Counted from the stretch's first letter, positions 44,117-53,505 are shown. The stretch is 61,299 nt of DNA from Bacteroidota bacterium (GCA_029567375.1 JAKQLB010000168.1:1-61299); one strand, 5' to 3'. A program made the numbers and translations. The notes: generated from the sequence alone by a model not told the origin.

Positions 44117-45457
44117 ATGAAGAGGTTTACACAAGTAGCTTTAGTCCTTAGCATCATAATGATGTTAGCTAGCCCGAGTGAGGTATGGGGACAAAACAGG
44201 AGAACGAGCAGTTCGAGCGAACGTAAGACATCTCAGAGCAGCAACTCTTCCAATAGCCGCTCCGGCAGCTCTTCATCTAGTAGCCGTAGCTCAGGTAGTT
44301 CTCAGAGCCGCACTACTTCCGGCAGCCGCTCCGGTAGCTCTCAGAGCCGCAGCACTTCAAGTTCTACGCAGAGAAGGACAGGTGTGAAGGCTTCATCAGG
44401 CAATACATACGACTTTAAAGTCGATCCTAACTACAAGTCACCATCCTCAGGAACTCAGTCACAGAGTACTTCGACTCGCAGGAGAACGACCACTACTTCA
44501 GACCGTCAGGTGAAAGATTACAGAGGCAGCACCGGCTCAAGCTCCTCTTCAGGTTCCCGCAGTTCCACTGTCACCACAAGACGCAGCTCAAGCAGCTCCT
44601 CCGCAGTGACCGGCTCGGATAAGACATCGACCAGAAGGAGTTCAAGCTCAAGCAGACAGGCAGTCACTACTGACCGCAACCGCTCTGCTGCAAGCCCCGG
44701 CACCAACAGATCTTCAACCACAACCACCCGCAGGAACGCTACAAGTGTCAACAGTACCGTTCCAAGGAGAACCTCTGACAGGGGCACCCCTACGGTTGAC
44801 CGCAAGCCGGCTGCCGTGCAATATCACAACAGCGTACCCCCTCCAAGAGATAAAAACTGGGTGAGACCCTATATAAAGAAGCATTACAGGCCGGTTCCTT
44901 CTTATCATTACGGTCATCACTACTTCGGCTACCGAGTCCACTACCTTCCTTATAGAGCAGTGCTTAGGGTTCATAACCACATTCACTACTACTATTATGA
45001 CGGTATCTATTACCGTCCTTACTTTGGAGGAGGATATATAATCTGTCGTCCGCCCGTAGGCAGCTACATCAGCAGTACCATGCTCAATGTGGCTTTGACA
45101 GTGGCAGTAATTAATGCCCTGAATAATGCCGTTGAGCGTGCAAACCGTGCTGTCGCATTGGCCGAGCGATACTCCAGAATCAATACCAACTACACTATTA
45201 GGGAGGTTGATTCCTACGTAACAAACGTAGCTAACCAAAATGAAGAATATTACTATCAGGATGGAGTTTTCTACACTCTTTCCGACGGCCATTACTACGT
45301 GATTGAACCTCCCATCGGAGCTCTGGTCACTCAGTTGCCCGAAGACTACGTAGAGGTGGAGATAGGTGGCGAGACTTATTATCAGGTCGAAGATGCACTT
45401 TACAAGGTGACAGTCATCGACGGAGCCCTCTACTTTGAGGTGGTCCTCGCCCTATAA
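44117..45457 (+). CDS. Secreted Ser/Arg/Thr-rich protein with DUF6515-like C-terminus
   Basis: A 446-residue exported protein (signal peptide ending EVWGQ). Residues about 27-230 are low-complexity and strongly basic: Ser, Arg, Thr, Gly repeats such as SSSSSRSSGSSQSR. Residues about 235-310 are Tyr/His/Pro-rich (HYRPVPSYHYGHHYFGYRVHYLP, HIHYYYYDGIYYRPYFGGGY), then a hydrophobic stretch (STMLNVALTVAVINAL) and repeated YYYQDGVFYTL / YYQVEDALYKV units that match the DUF6515-type fold. No enzyme motif is present. A surface or envelope role, possibly with a disordered linker that is glycosylated or binds peptidoglycan, is speculation. Confidence 0.75.
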   Translation: MKRFTQVALVLSIIMMLASPSEVWGQNRRTSSSSERKTSQSSNSSNSRSGSSSSSSRSSGSSQSRTTSGSRSGSSQSRSTSSSTQRRTGVKASSGNTYDFKVDPNYKSPSSGTQSQSTSTRRRTTTTSDRQVKDYRGSTGSSSSSGSRSSTVTTRRSSSSSSAVTGSDKTSTRRSSSSSRQAVTTDRNRSAASPGTNRSSTTTTRRNATSVNSTVPRRTSDRGTPTVDRKPAAVQYHNSVPPPRDKNWVRPYIKKHYRPVPSYHYGHHYFGYRVHYLPYRAVLRVHNHIHYYYYDGIYYRPYFGGGYIICRPPVGSYISSTMLNVALTVAVINALNNAVERANRAVALAERYSRINTNYTIREVDSYVTNVANQNEEYYYQDGVFYTLSDGHYYVIEPPIGALVTQLPEDYVEVEIGGETYYQVEDALYKVTVIDGALYFEVVLAL

Positions 45458-45474
45458 CTCCGAAATCCTCCTGT

Positions 45475-46485
45475 ATGGATTGTGCTATAGTCATACTCAA
45501 TTGGAATGGTCGGAATTATCTTGAAAGGTATATTCCGACCCTTCTTGATTGTACTACCGGTGAACATTGTTTTGTGGTAGTGGCAGACAACGGTTCCGAA
45601 GATGGGTCCGTGGAGTGGCTAAAAGAAAATCATCCGGATATACGAGTCATAGAATTTGATCGCAATTGGGGCTTTACCGGAGGTTACAACCGCGCTTTGG
45701 CTGAAGTTGAGGCCGATTATTATGTGCTGCTCAACTCCGATGTAGAGGTAACTCCGGGTTGGACAGATACACTCCTTTCCTTTATGGAGGAACATCCTGA
45801 AGTAGGTGTGTGTCAGCCGAAAGTGCTTTCAGTAGCAGATAAGAACTCTTTCGAATATGCCGGTGCCGCAGGCGGATTCATTGATAAATATGGATATCCA
45901 TTTTGCAGGGGACGCATTCTTTCCAATATAGAGAAGGATAACGGACAATATGACCAACCGAGAGAGGTCTTCTGGGCCACCGGTGCCTGTATGATGATCA
46001 GATCTTCGCTATATCACCATTTGGGTGGTCTGGACGACCTGTTTTTTGCCCATATGGAGGAAATAGACCTCTGTTGGCGGGCCAAATTGTTGGGATATGA
46101 GGTATGGGCTATTCCTGCGGCAAAAGTTTATCATGTGGGTGGAGGCACTCTTCCCAATGAATCTCCCCACAAACTCTATCTAAACTACCGTAACAGTCTG
46201 CTGATGCTCTGGAAAAACCTTCCTGACAAGATTCGTTGGAGAAGGTTATTTGTCCGCAAATTACTTGACGGAGCTTCTGCCATGATATATCTTATTACCG
46301 GTAAGTTTGAGAATTTAAAGGCTGTATGGCGTGCGCACCGCGACTATTCCCGAATGAAACGCGAGCTTGACCCTTCGCCATTCTCTGAAGAGATCAACAA
46401 TAAGGGCTACTATCCATACAGCATAGTGCTAAAATTCTATCTCTCGCGTGGAAAAATCACTTTTGACAAGCTCAAAGATATCTAA
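45475..46485 (+). CDS. Glycosyltransferase family 2 protein
   Basis: A 336-residue cytoplasmic GT2 enzyme of the rhamnosyltransferase-like branch. Motifs: VILNWNGRNYLE at the start, VVVADNGSEDGS near 33, LLNSDVEV (metal-binding DxD position) near 88, and EEIDLCWRAK near 198 carrying the catalytic-base ED/E-D-x-W region. The remainder (RNSLLMLWKNLP) is helical and membrane-associated in relatives. It would add a sugar to a cell-surface polysaccharide. It lies 17 bases after the Ser/Arg-rich gene, and a link between the two (for example modification) is only suggested by adjacency. Confidence 0.88.
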   Translation: MDCAIVILNWNGRNYLERYIPTLLDCTTGEHCFVVVADNGSEDGSVEWLKENHPDIRVIEFDRNWGFTGGYNRALAEVEADYYVLLNSDVEVTPGWTDTLLSFMEEHPEVGVCQPKVLSVADKNSFEYAGAAGGFIDKYGYPFCRGRILSNIEKDNGQYDQPREVFWATGACMMIRSSLYHHLGGLDDLFFAHMEEIDLCWRAKLLGYEVWAIPAAKVYHVGGGTLPNESPHKLYLNYRNSLLMLWKNLPDKIRWRRLFVRKLLDGASAMIYLITGKFENLKAVWRAHRDYSRMKRELDPSPFSEEINNKGYYPYSIVLKFYLSRGKITFDKLKDI

Positions 46486-46494
46486 AGTGGCTCG

Positions 46495-46746
46495 TCAATC
46501 CTTGAGATTATCGATTGACTGGTATAGCGCAAGTATTTTGTCGGCTATCTCCAGAAGTTCTTCACCCTTTTTCGTCAGAACAAGGGTTTGGCTTATTCGG
46601 AGAAAGAGTGCTCCGCCCAGCTCCTTTTCGAGCAGGGCTATATGTTTGGAAACAGCCGGCTGGGATATGCCGAGAATTTTGGCTGTCTTGACAAAGCTCA
46701 ACTGGCGGGCAGCCACGGCAAATACTTGCAGTCTTTTGTCGGTCAT
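46495..46746 (-). CDS. Mini LysR-type DNA-binding protein (HTH only)
   Basis: An 83-residue protein consisting solely of a LysR-family winged helix-turn-helix: RLQVFAVAARQLSFVKTAKILGISQPAVSKHIALLEKELGGALF, followed by a short helix (ELLEIADKILALYQSIDNL) that in full-length relatives leads into the effector domain. LysR regulators normally have about 300 residues, so the ligand-binding part is absent; the frame ends cleanly with no trace of it in the nine bases before the convergent GT2 gene. It is divergent from the M16 protease and may regulate it. Confidence 0.8.
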   Translation of the reverse strand: MTDKRLQVFAVAARQLSFVKTAKILGISQPAVSKHIALLEKELGGALFLRISQTLVLTKKGEELLEIADKILALYQSIDNLKD

Positions 46747-46753
46747 AATGGCA

Positions 46754-46761
46754 CAAAGTTA
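46754..46761 (-). promoter_or_regulatory. Candidate -7 box of the mini LysR gene
   Basis: TAACTTTG on the minus strand, eight bases before the ATG, so the leader would be very short. It nearly abuts the -7 box of the divergent M16 gene. Confidence 0.35.
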
Positions 46762-46772
46762 GTGAAAATGCA

Positions 46773-46780
46773 TAAATTTG
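46773..46780 (+). promoter_or_regulatory. Candidate -7 box of the M16 protease gene
   Basis: TAAATTTG. It overlaps the region just before the earlier in-frame ATG at 46785 and favours translation from 46839. Confidence 0.35.
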
Positions 46781-46838
46781 TAAGATGAACTTTAGATTTT
46801 TTAATAACACTTTTATAATATTTATTCAAAATTTTAAA

Positions 46839-49649
46839 ATGAGAAGAATCATTTCAACTATCCTGTCACTCTTCGTGACATTTATTTCTTTTGCACAGGT
46901 CAATCCGCAGGGCCTCCTTGAGAGAGACCCCTCCGTAAGGTACGGCAAATTGGAAAACGGACTGACCTATTACATTAAACACAACGACAAGCCCGCGCAA
47001 CGCGCTGATTATTATCTTTTCACCAATGTGGGTGCTATCCAGGAGACTCCCGCCCAAGACGGCCTTGCCCATTTCCTGGAGCATATGGCTCTCAACGGTA
47101 CAAAGAATCTTCCCGGCAAGATGATGATCAATTATTTCGAGAGCATCGGAGCCAGTTTCGGTCCCAATATCAATGCCTCGACAGGAGTGGAACAGACAAT
47201 GTATATGCTCACCAATATCCCCACTACCAGGGAAGGTATTATCGACACAGCGCTGCTGGTGATGCACGATTACTCCGCCTTTGTGACCAACGACCCTGTC
47301 GAAATAGATAAGGAGAGAGGTGTAATAATAGAGGAGTGGCGTACCCGCCGCACTGCCGAATGGAGAAGCACCGAGAAGGTTTGGGAACATCTTTACAAAG
47401 GCTCTAAATATGCAACCTGTAATATAATAGGTACTAAGGAGAATCTTGAGACCTTCCCCGCAAGCGAACTTCAGGATTTTTATCACACCTGGTATCGTCC
47501 TGATCTTCAGGCAGTGGTTGTGGTTGGTGACATTGATCCCGAAGTAATTGAGTCCAAGTTAAGGGAGCTCTTCAAGGATATTCCCGCACACGAGAATCCC
47601 AAACCCAAAGAAGAGATACTTCTTCCGGAAAATGAAGAACCTATTGTCGGCATTATCACCGATCCCGAAACAAGAGTAAGTCAGGTGCAGTTTGTAATAA
47701 AATATCCCCTATTGACTCCGAGGATGGCACGCCAGTATGGAGCAGGTTTTATGAACGATCTTGCTCTGGATCTTGTCAATGCCGTTTTCTCCGAGAGATT
47801 TGGAGATATCGCCAAGCAGGCCAATGCTCCATTCTTTGCAGGCGATGCCTCATTTACGAACCTCATCACTACTTCGGATGCATTTCTGACCGGTGTGGCA
47901 TTTGCTGACGGAAAAGCTCTGACAGCATTCGAGGCAGCTTTGACAGAAATAGAGAAAGCTAAAAGATTCGGATTTACAGAGGGTGAGCTCGATCGTGCCA
48001 AGACCAATATGATTGCAAATGCTGAAAGGGCTACTTCCAATGCTGAGAGTCGTAAGAATGGTGAGTACGTACGGGATTATATGACTGATTTCTTCATGGA
48101 CTGGCCCTTCATGACTCCCGCTTATAAAGAAGAACAGATAAAAGGTTATCTTCCTTTTCTTTCCCTGGAGGTAATAAATGCATTCCTCAAGAGTATCTCT
48201 TATGACAAGAATGTAGTGGTTCTCTATCAGGCACCCGAAAGGGAAGGCCTCGTGCATCCCGTAGAACAGGATTTCATAACCATAATCGACAAAGTGAAGA
48301 ATGCTGAAATGGAATCAGACCTTAAGGATGAGGAGTTAGGAGAACTTGTAGATGCTTCTCTTCTTATAGGCAGTAAAGTGAAAGAGGAGAAGGAGGGTCT
48401 TTTCAATTCTACAGTTTGGATCCTTGAAAACGGCATCCGCGTGGTTATAAGACCTTCAGACTACAAAAAGGAGGAGGTGACATTCCGTCTTCAGGTTCCC
48501 GGTGGAAAATCCCTGATTGCAGAATCCGAAATTCCTTCGCTTGACGATAATATGCTCATGTTATACAACAATTTGGCGGGTGTTTCTCATTTTCCTTCGA
48601 CAGCATTAAGTAAAATGCTTACCGGTAAAATAGTCTCCGAATCACCCTTTATCGGTGATGAATTCCACGGAGTGAGCGGTCAATGCGCACCTAAGGATTT
48701 CGAGACACTGATGCAGCTGGTATATCTTCAGGTGACCGAGCCCAGGTTTGTGGAAGAGGAGATCGCTCCTGCATTCGCTCAGATGAATGCCATTGTCCCC
48801 AATCTCTCCAAACAGCCCAATTATATTCTTAGTGAAGCATTCCTCAAGACTGCATACGGAAACAGCCCCCGCAGGCAGCTTATCTCTATGGATATGGTGG
48901 GCAAGATGTCCGTAGCTTCCCTGGAGCAATCTTACAAGACACTATTCTCCAATATGGCCGGTGCTTGCGTTTATATTACCGGTAATGTAGACCTTGAAAC
49001 CATTAAGCCGTTGGTGGAGAAATATCTTGGCTCTCTTCCCACAAAAGGTGAGGGGAACGCATATATTGACCATAATCTCCAGGTGGTGCCCGGAAAAGTG
49101 GAGAATATCTTCAATGCTCCTATGACTACTCCTAAGAGCAGCGTATTGCTGATCTATAGTGGTGATGTAGAGTATAATCTCGAGAACGGAATTACAATGC
49201 AAGCTTTCCGCTATACTCTTGACCTGATCTATACCGAGACTATTAGGGAGGAGGAGGGTGCAACCTACGGTGTGGGCACACAAGGTTCCGTATCAGCTAT
49301 CCCTCAGAATAGGGGTGAGATGATCATTCAATTTGATACCGACCCCGCCAGAGCGGAAGAGATGATCAAACTGGCGATTCAAGGTGTCGAGGATATAGCG
49401 AATAACGGTCCTACCGAAGAGCAGATGGTTAAAGTCAGGGAAAATTTCCTGAAAAATGTCTCCGAATCTCGTATTAGCAACAGTTACTGGTCAAACAACC
49501 TGCGTCAGTATGACCTCACAGGAGTGGACCAGGACACTGAGCGTGAAGCAGTAATCAACTCCCTTACTGCTGAAAAAGTGAAGAATTTTGTTTCGGAATT
49601 CATCGGTCAGGGCAACTTCGTCAAGATTGTGATGAACCCGGAAGAATAG
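46839..49649 (+). CDS. M16-family zinc metalloprotease (pitrilysin/PqqL-like)
   Basis: A ~936-residue secreted protease with two M16 halves. The inverted zinc motif HxxEH is HFLEH at residues 78-82 (His78, Glu81, His82), with the downstream glutamate in the RGVIIEEWRTRR region. The signal peptide is MRRIISTILSLFVTFISFAQ, giving the start at 46839 rather than 46785. The second half (from about 520) lacks a zinc site, as usual. It degrades peptides in the periplasm. The last base of its stop is followed by an intergenic palindrome. Confidence 0.93.
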   Translation: MRRIISTILSLFVTFISFAQVNPQGLLERDPSVRYGKLENGLTYYIKHNDKPAQRADYYLFTNVGAIQETPAQDGLAHFLEHMALNGTKNLPGKMMINYFESIGASFGPNINASTGVEQTMYMLTNIPTTREGIIDTALLVMHDYSAFVTNDPVEIDKERGVIIEEWRTRRTAEWRSTEKVWEHLYKGSKYATCNIIGTKENLETFPASELQDFYHTWYRPDLQAVVVVGDIDPEVIESKLRELFKDIPAHENPKPKEEILLPENEEPIVGIITDPETRVSQVQFVIKYPLLTPRMARQYGAGFMNDLALDLVNAVFSERFGDIAKQANAPFFAGDASFTNLITTSDAFLTGVAFADGKALTAFEAALTEIEKAKRFGFTEGELDRAKTNMIANAERATSNAESRKNGEYVRDYMTDFFMDWPFMTPAYKEEQIKGYLPFLSLEVINAFLKSISYDKNVVVLYQAPEREGLVHPVEQDFITIIDKVKNAEMESDLKDEELGELVDASLLIGSKVKEEKEGLFNSTVWILENGIRVVIRPSDYKKEEVTFRLQVPGGKSLIAESEIPSLDDNMLMLYNNLAGVSHFPSTALSKMLTGKIVSESPFIGDEFHGVSGQCAPKDFETLMQLVYLQVTEPRFVEEEIAPAFAQMNAIVPNLSKQPNYILSEAFLKTAYGNSPRRQLISMDMVGKMSVASLEQSYKTLFSNMAGACVYITGNVDLETIKPLVEKYLGSLPTKGEGNAYIDHNLQVVPGKVENIFNAPMTTPKSSVLLIYSGDVEYNLENGITMQAFRYTLDLIYTETIREEEGATYGVGTQGSVSAIPQNRGEMIIQFDTDPARAEEMIKLAIQGVEDIANNGPTEEQMVKVRENFLKNVSESRISNSYWSNNLRQYDLTGVDQDTEREAVINSLTAEKVKNFVSEFIGQGNFVKIVMNPEE

Positions 49650-49702
49650 TTGTTGGCTGTTGGCCGTTGGCTTTTAGCCAACGGCCAATGGCTGATGGCT
49701 AG
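49650..49702. repeat. Degenerate short tandem words with perfect 13-bp palindrome
   Basis: Directly after the M16 stop, variants of TTGGCTG / TTGGCCG repeat. Inside them 49660-49672 (TTGGCCGTTGGCT) and 49676-49688 (AGCCAACGGCCAA) form a perfect 13-bp inverted repeat with a TTT loop. No T tract follows. Confidence 0.7.
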
Positions 49703-49718
49703 GCATGGTGGAGACATT

Positions 49719-50123
49719 ATGAATCTGAAACGCATTTCAAGGCTTTTACCGTTAGCTTTGTTGCTGGTTCTGGTTTTGCCCTTTATTTCTTATGGTCAGG
49801 ATTTGGCAGAAAATAGTATTCTTGGTATTTGGATGGACGAGAGGGGCGAAACCAAGTCTGAGTTTTATCGCAATGATGATGGCACTTTCGGTGCAAAAGT
49901 CCTTTGGCATGTAAGCCCTAAAAAACAGGATCGTGTCGGCCTTGTCTTCATCAAGGATATGACTTACAACGTTTCCGACAGCACCTGGACAACCTCTTAT
50001 ATGTACTCGCCCGACCACCGATTAACTGCCAGAGGTACCCTATGGATTAAGGATGGTATCCTTTATGTCAAAGGTCGCAAATTTGGCATTTCAGCCACTC
50101 GCCGTTTCTTTCGCATTGAGTAG
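49719..50123 (+). CDS. DUF2147-family exported protein
   Basis: A 134-residue exported protein (signal peptide ending FISYGQ). The mature part has the DUF2147 pattern: ILGIWMDERGETKSEFYR near the start, FGAKVLWHV, and the C-terminal RGTLWIKDGILYVKGRKFG...TRRFFRIE strands of a small lipocalin-like beta-barrel. The frame is open back to the M16 stop, but those residues are encoded by the palindromic repeat, and MNLKRISRLL at 49719 begins a normal signal peptide. Function of the family is unknown. Confidence 0.8.
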   Translation: MNLKRISRLLPLALLLVLVLPFISYGQDLAENSILGIWMDERGETKSEFYRNDDGTFGAKVLWHVSPKKQDRVGLVFIKDMTYNVSDSTWTTSYMYSPDHRLTARGTLWIKDGILYVKGRKFGISATRRFFRIE

Positions 50124-50151
50124 CCATACTGCCCACAAATCAGATGGAAGT

Positions 50152-50805
50152 TTAGACAAAACCGTCCAGGAGGCTCAGACGGGAGCCGTGAATTTCCGGG
50201 ACAGAGGTTTCTGCGATAATTTGTCGGGCGTTTTCGGGAGTGATTCCCGCGCCGGCCATTATCAATGTGCCACTACCCACACTCATTTGTACCATTTGAG
50301 CAATGGTATCTCTTCCTTCGAATGCCGACTTTGCTCCTCCCGAAGTTAGCACGCGATCTGCGCCAAGGTCAATTACCTTCTCCAAAGCCTTGAAAATATC
50401 CCTTGAACGATCAATTGCCCGATGAAAGGTAGTCGATAGGCCATACTGGCATGCAGCGGCGAACATTTCGCTGCAAGCGCCATACTCTATGGAACGATCA
50501 CGTGCAAGTGCGCCTATGACCACACCGTCCATCACCTTACCCTCCTCCGTAATCAAAGAGCCGCAGAACTCAATATCTTTCAGGATACGGGAAATCTCGG
50601 CAGCAGAATAGCAGAAATCCCCTCCGCGTGGCCTTATAAGTACGTTGAGTCCAATATTCAACTGCCTACGCGCTTGTTCAATCTCTTCATAAGATGGTGT
50701 TATCCCTCCGATAGAAAGGTTGTTGCAGAGTTCCACCCTTATGGCCCCTTTCTCCTGCGCCTTGAGCGCAATTTCGATATTTTCAGAACAAATCTCTATC
50801 AGCAT
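50152..50805 (-). CDS. cutC: CutC-family protein
   Basis: A 217-residue TIM-barrel protein of the CutC family, named for copper homeostasis although the biochemical role is unsettled. Visible family motifs: LIEICSENIE at the start, RVELCNNLSIGGITPS near 23, VLIRPRGGDFCYS near 55, FHRAIDRSRD near 126, and LTSGGAKSAFEG near 153. The ATG at 50823 is upstream of a -7 box at 50810-50817, so the start at 50805 is preferred. No copper-related genes adjoin it. Confidence 0.92.
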   Translation of the reverse strand: MLIEICSENIEIALKAQEKGAIRVELCNNLSIGGITPSYEEIEQARRQLNIGLNVLIRPRGGDFCYSAAEISRILKDIEFCGSLITEEGKVMDGVVIGALARDRSIEYGACSEMFAAACQYGLSTTFHRAIDRSRDIFKALEKVIDLGADRVLTSGGAKSAFEGRDTIAQMVQMSVGSGTLIMAGAGITPENARQIIAETSVPEIHGSRLSLLDGFV

Positions 50806-50809
50806 AGTA

Positions 50810-50817
50810 CAAATATA
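50810..50817 (-). promoter_or_regulatory. Candidate -7 box of cutC
   Basis: TATATTTG on the minus strand immediately before the chosen ATG (50805), implying a leaderless or nearly leaderless transcript. Confidence 0.4.
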
Positions 50818-50907
50818 GGTCATTTTTCGTAAATTGCAGAGTTATCCTCAAAGAGCGACAATACACAAAGAGATAATACAAAGATTGACAATTAAAATTC
50901 CTTTAAT

Positions 50908-53505
50908 ATGAAAATCCTCCGCACTATTACAACCGCAGCAATGGTCGCTGCGACTACACTGATACTTACCTGCTGCGCCTCTCCGGAAGCTCGTCTGCGC
51001 GCTATCACTGAGCGGGACCTTACGGAAAAACTGGATTTGCTGCAATACCGCTCGGATTTTGATGCAGTGTTGGAACTCTGCGAAACCGATCAGGAGCGTG
51101 ATGCAATTAAATTTCTCTACGCATATATGCCGCTTGGTGACATTGCCGATTATGACGCTAAACTTTATATAGAGGGTGTCAGGAGCGCTTTCAAGGCACG
51201 CGAAGAGATGCCCTGGGGCAGTAGTGTGCCGGATGATCTCTTTAGGCACTACGTTCTTCCGCTCAGAGTCAACAATGAAAATCTCGATTCGGCCAGGACC
51301 GTGTTCTACCGGGAACTTAAGCCGAGAGTAGAGGGACTCTCCATGTACGATGCGGTACTGGAGGTCAACCACTGGTGTCACGAAAAGGTGACATATACTC
51401 CGAGTGATGCACGTACCTCAGCTCCTCTGGCTACGGTACGTACCGCATACGGTCGCTGCGGCGAAGAGTCCACCTTTACTGTGACCGCTCTGCGTGCTGT
51501 TGGTATCCCTGCGAGGCAGGTCTATACTCCGCGTTGGGCCCATACCGATGACAATCATGCCTGGGTAGAGGCCTGGGTAGATGGCAGGTGGCACTATCTG
51601 GGCGCTTGTGAGCCTGAGGCCCGTCTCGATGTTGCCTGGTTCAGCTCCACAGCCCTGCGTGCTTTGCTGATGCATAACCGGAGCTTCGGACGCTATTCCG
51701 GTAGTGAGGATGTCATACAGAATACCGATTGCTTTACAGAGATCAATGTAACAGCAAATTACACATCGACGGAGCGACTGACGGTCTGTGTGAGGGATTT
51801 ATCCGGCGCTGTGGTGCAGGATGCCTTGGTGGAGTTTAAGATATACAATTATGCAGAATTTTACAGTGCGATAAGAGTTTTATCCGATGCCCGTGGATGT
51901 GCCTCTGCAATTCTCGGCAAGGGAGATGTTCTGGTGTGGGCCTCCAAAGGCGGCTCTTATGGATATGTAAAGGCACGGGCAGGAGAAGAGGGGGATGAAG
52001 TTACTATAATACTTGATCACAAGGTAGGTGATTGGTTTCATGATGAAATTGATATCGTACCTCCGACGGGAGGAGAGGTTCCTGTGGTTATATCCCCCGA
52101 AGAGAAAGCAGCCAACGACCTGCGTCTTGCCTATGAGGATGCCATTCGCAACAGCTATGTCTCCACTTTTGTAAAGCCTTTGGCAAATGATCCCGAAAAT
52201 GGTTTTCTGGTAGCATCCAGAGGCAATTGGAGGGAGATTTCCCATTATCTTGAGCAGATTAAATCGGGTAGCAAATCCCGTTATCGTGACGGTATTAGTT
52301 TGCTAGGACTCATAACTGAAAAAGATCTGCGCGATACCCCTGCTTCCGTACTTCTCGATCACCTGAACAACTTCTGTGGGGTAGACGGAATGTATCCGCA
52401 GCAGCGGGAGATATGGTACCGCTATGTACTTAATCCCCGTATTGGCAATGAATTGCTCAAGAGCTGGAGAGGGAAATTCCAGACTCTCGAGATTTCGGCC
52501 TCTCTGGCCTCGGGAAAAGAGATTGCATGTTACGTCCGCGATAATATCAAGGTGCTAGACCGCTACAATCCTCAGCGCATTCCCATGACCCCTTTGGGAG
52601 TCCATTCTCTTCAGGCTGCGGATGCCTTCTCGCGAGATTGCTATTTTGTGGCACTTTGCCGCGCCCTTAACATTCCGGCGCGGATAGAGGAGATAAGCGG
52701 CAAGGTACAGTACTACGATTCAGGGTACTGGATTGATGCCGCCACAGAACTCTCATCCGAGAGCGATGATGCCCCTGTGTCGAAGGTGCCTTCCGGCTTC
52801 CTGATGCTCACCGACAGTAACCTCGACAATATTGAAGACCCTAAATTTGAGTCACACTTCACTATCGCTTCGCTTGAAGGCGGCCGCATCAACACTCTGA
52901 ATTTTCGCGATAAAGAGGGCATAGAGGGGACAATGAGTGTGCGAAATGTATTCAAAGAGCCTGTAGAACTCGATTGCGGCAGTTATCTGCTCACTACGGG
53001 TACACGTATGGCGAGTAGCAAGGTTCTTTCAGGATTATATTCCTTCAATATAGAAGAGGGGAGTACCACCACTATTGATCTTCGTCTGAGAGAAGATGAT
53101 GACGATTTGCAGGTTCTGGGCAATTTCTACGCAGATCCCCTCTTGCCGCTTACAGGCAGGGGGATGTATATTCTTGCATTCGTAAGGCCCTCACACGAAC
53201 CGAGTGATCATATTATCCGTACTCTCTTTGCCCATGAGTGGACCATTCCGGTGATTCTCTTCTTCAACTCTGAAGCAGAGATGTCCCGTTTCAATGTAGA
53301 GTTGTTTCCTCAGATACCACACAAAGTATCAGTTGCAACCGATGACAACAACACATTGACTGCCATTTGCGATGCGATGAAACTGGATCCCAAACATCTC
53401 AAAATGCCCCTGGTGGTAATAGCGGACAGTTTTGGCCGAATTTTCCTTACCTCCGACGGCTACTCTACCACTCTGCTCGATCAGCTTGTAAAGGCTGAGC
53501 GTTAG
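50908..53505 (+). CDS. Transglutaminase-like lipoprotein
   Basis: An 865-residue lipoprotein (lipobox LTCC, Cys22/23). A transglutaminase-like core spans about 120-260: NHWCHEKVTYTPSDART, nucleophile Cys184 in YGRCGEESTF and His217 in DDNHAWVEAWVDG; the third position reads YLGACEPEARLD, not the canonical VD. A second, degenerate copy of the fold is suggested near 570-640 (FSRDCYFVALCRALNIPARIEE, DSGYWIDAA). The last ~130 residues look thioredoxin-like (DPLLPLTGRGMYILAFVRPS) without a CXXC. Such proteins are common in Bacteroidetes; protease or peptidoglycan-peptide processing roles are possible but unproven. Confidence 0.8.
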   Translation: MKILRTITTAAMVAATTLILTCCASPEARLRAITERDLTEKLDLLQYRSDFDAVLELCETDQERDAIKFLYAYMPLGDIADYDAKLYIEGVRSAFKAREEMPWGSSVPDDLFRHYVLPLRVNNENLDSARTVFYRELKPRVEGLSMYDAVLEVNHWCHEKVTYTPSDARTSAPLATVRTAYGRCGEESTFTVTALRAVGIPARQVYTPRWAHTDDNHAWVEAWVDGRWHYLGACEPEARLDVAWFSSTALRALLMHNRSFGRYSGSEDVIQNTDCFTEINVTANYTSTERLTVCVRDLSGAVVQDALVEFKIYNYAEFYSAIRVLSDARGCASAILGKGDVLVWASKGGSYGYVKARAGEEGDEVTIILDHKVGDWFHDEIDIVPPTGGEVPVVISPEEKAANDLRLAYEDAIRNSYVSTFVKPLANDPENGFLVASRGNWREISHYLEQIKSGSKSRYRDGISLLGLITEKDLRDTPASVLLDHLNNFCGVDGMYPQQREIWYRYVLNPRIGNELLKSWRGKFQTLEISASLASGKEIACYVRDNIKVLDRYNPQRIPMTPLGVHSLQAADAFSRDCYFVALCRALNIPARIEEISGKVQYYDSGYWIDAATELSSESDDAPVSKVPSGFLMLTDSNLDNIEDPKFESHFTIASLEGGRINTLNFRDKEGIEGTMSVRNVFKEPVELDCGSYLLTTGTRMASSKVLSGLYSFNIEEGSTTTIDLRLREDDDDLQVLGNFYADPLLPLTGRGMYILAFVRPSHEPSDHIIRTLFAHEWTIPVILFFNSEAEMSRFNVELFPQIPHKVSVATDDNNTLTAICDAMKLDPKHLKMPLVVIADSFGRIFLTSDGYSTTLLDQLVKAER

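Noticed and set aside
44518-45292. Leu/Val-rich minus-strand frames opposite the Ser/Arg-rich gene
   Set aside because: They are reverse readings of the Ser/Arg repeats; no start signals or homologous motifs.
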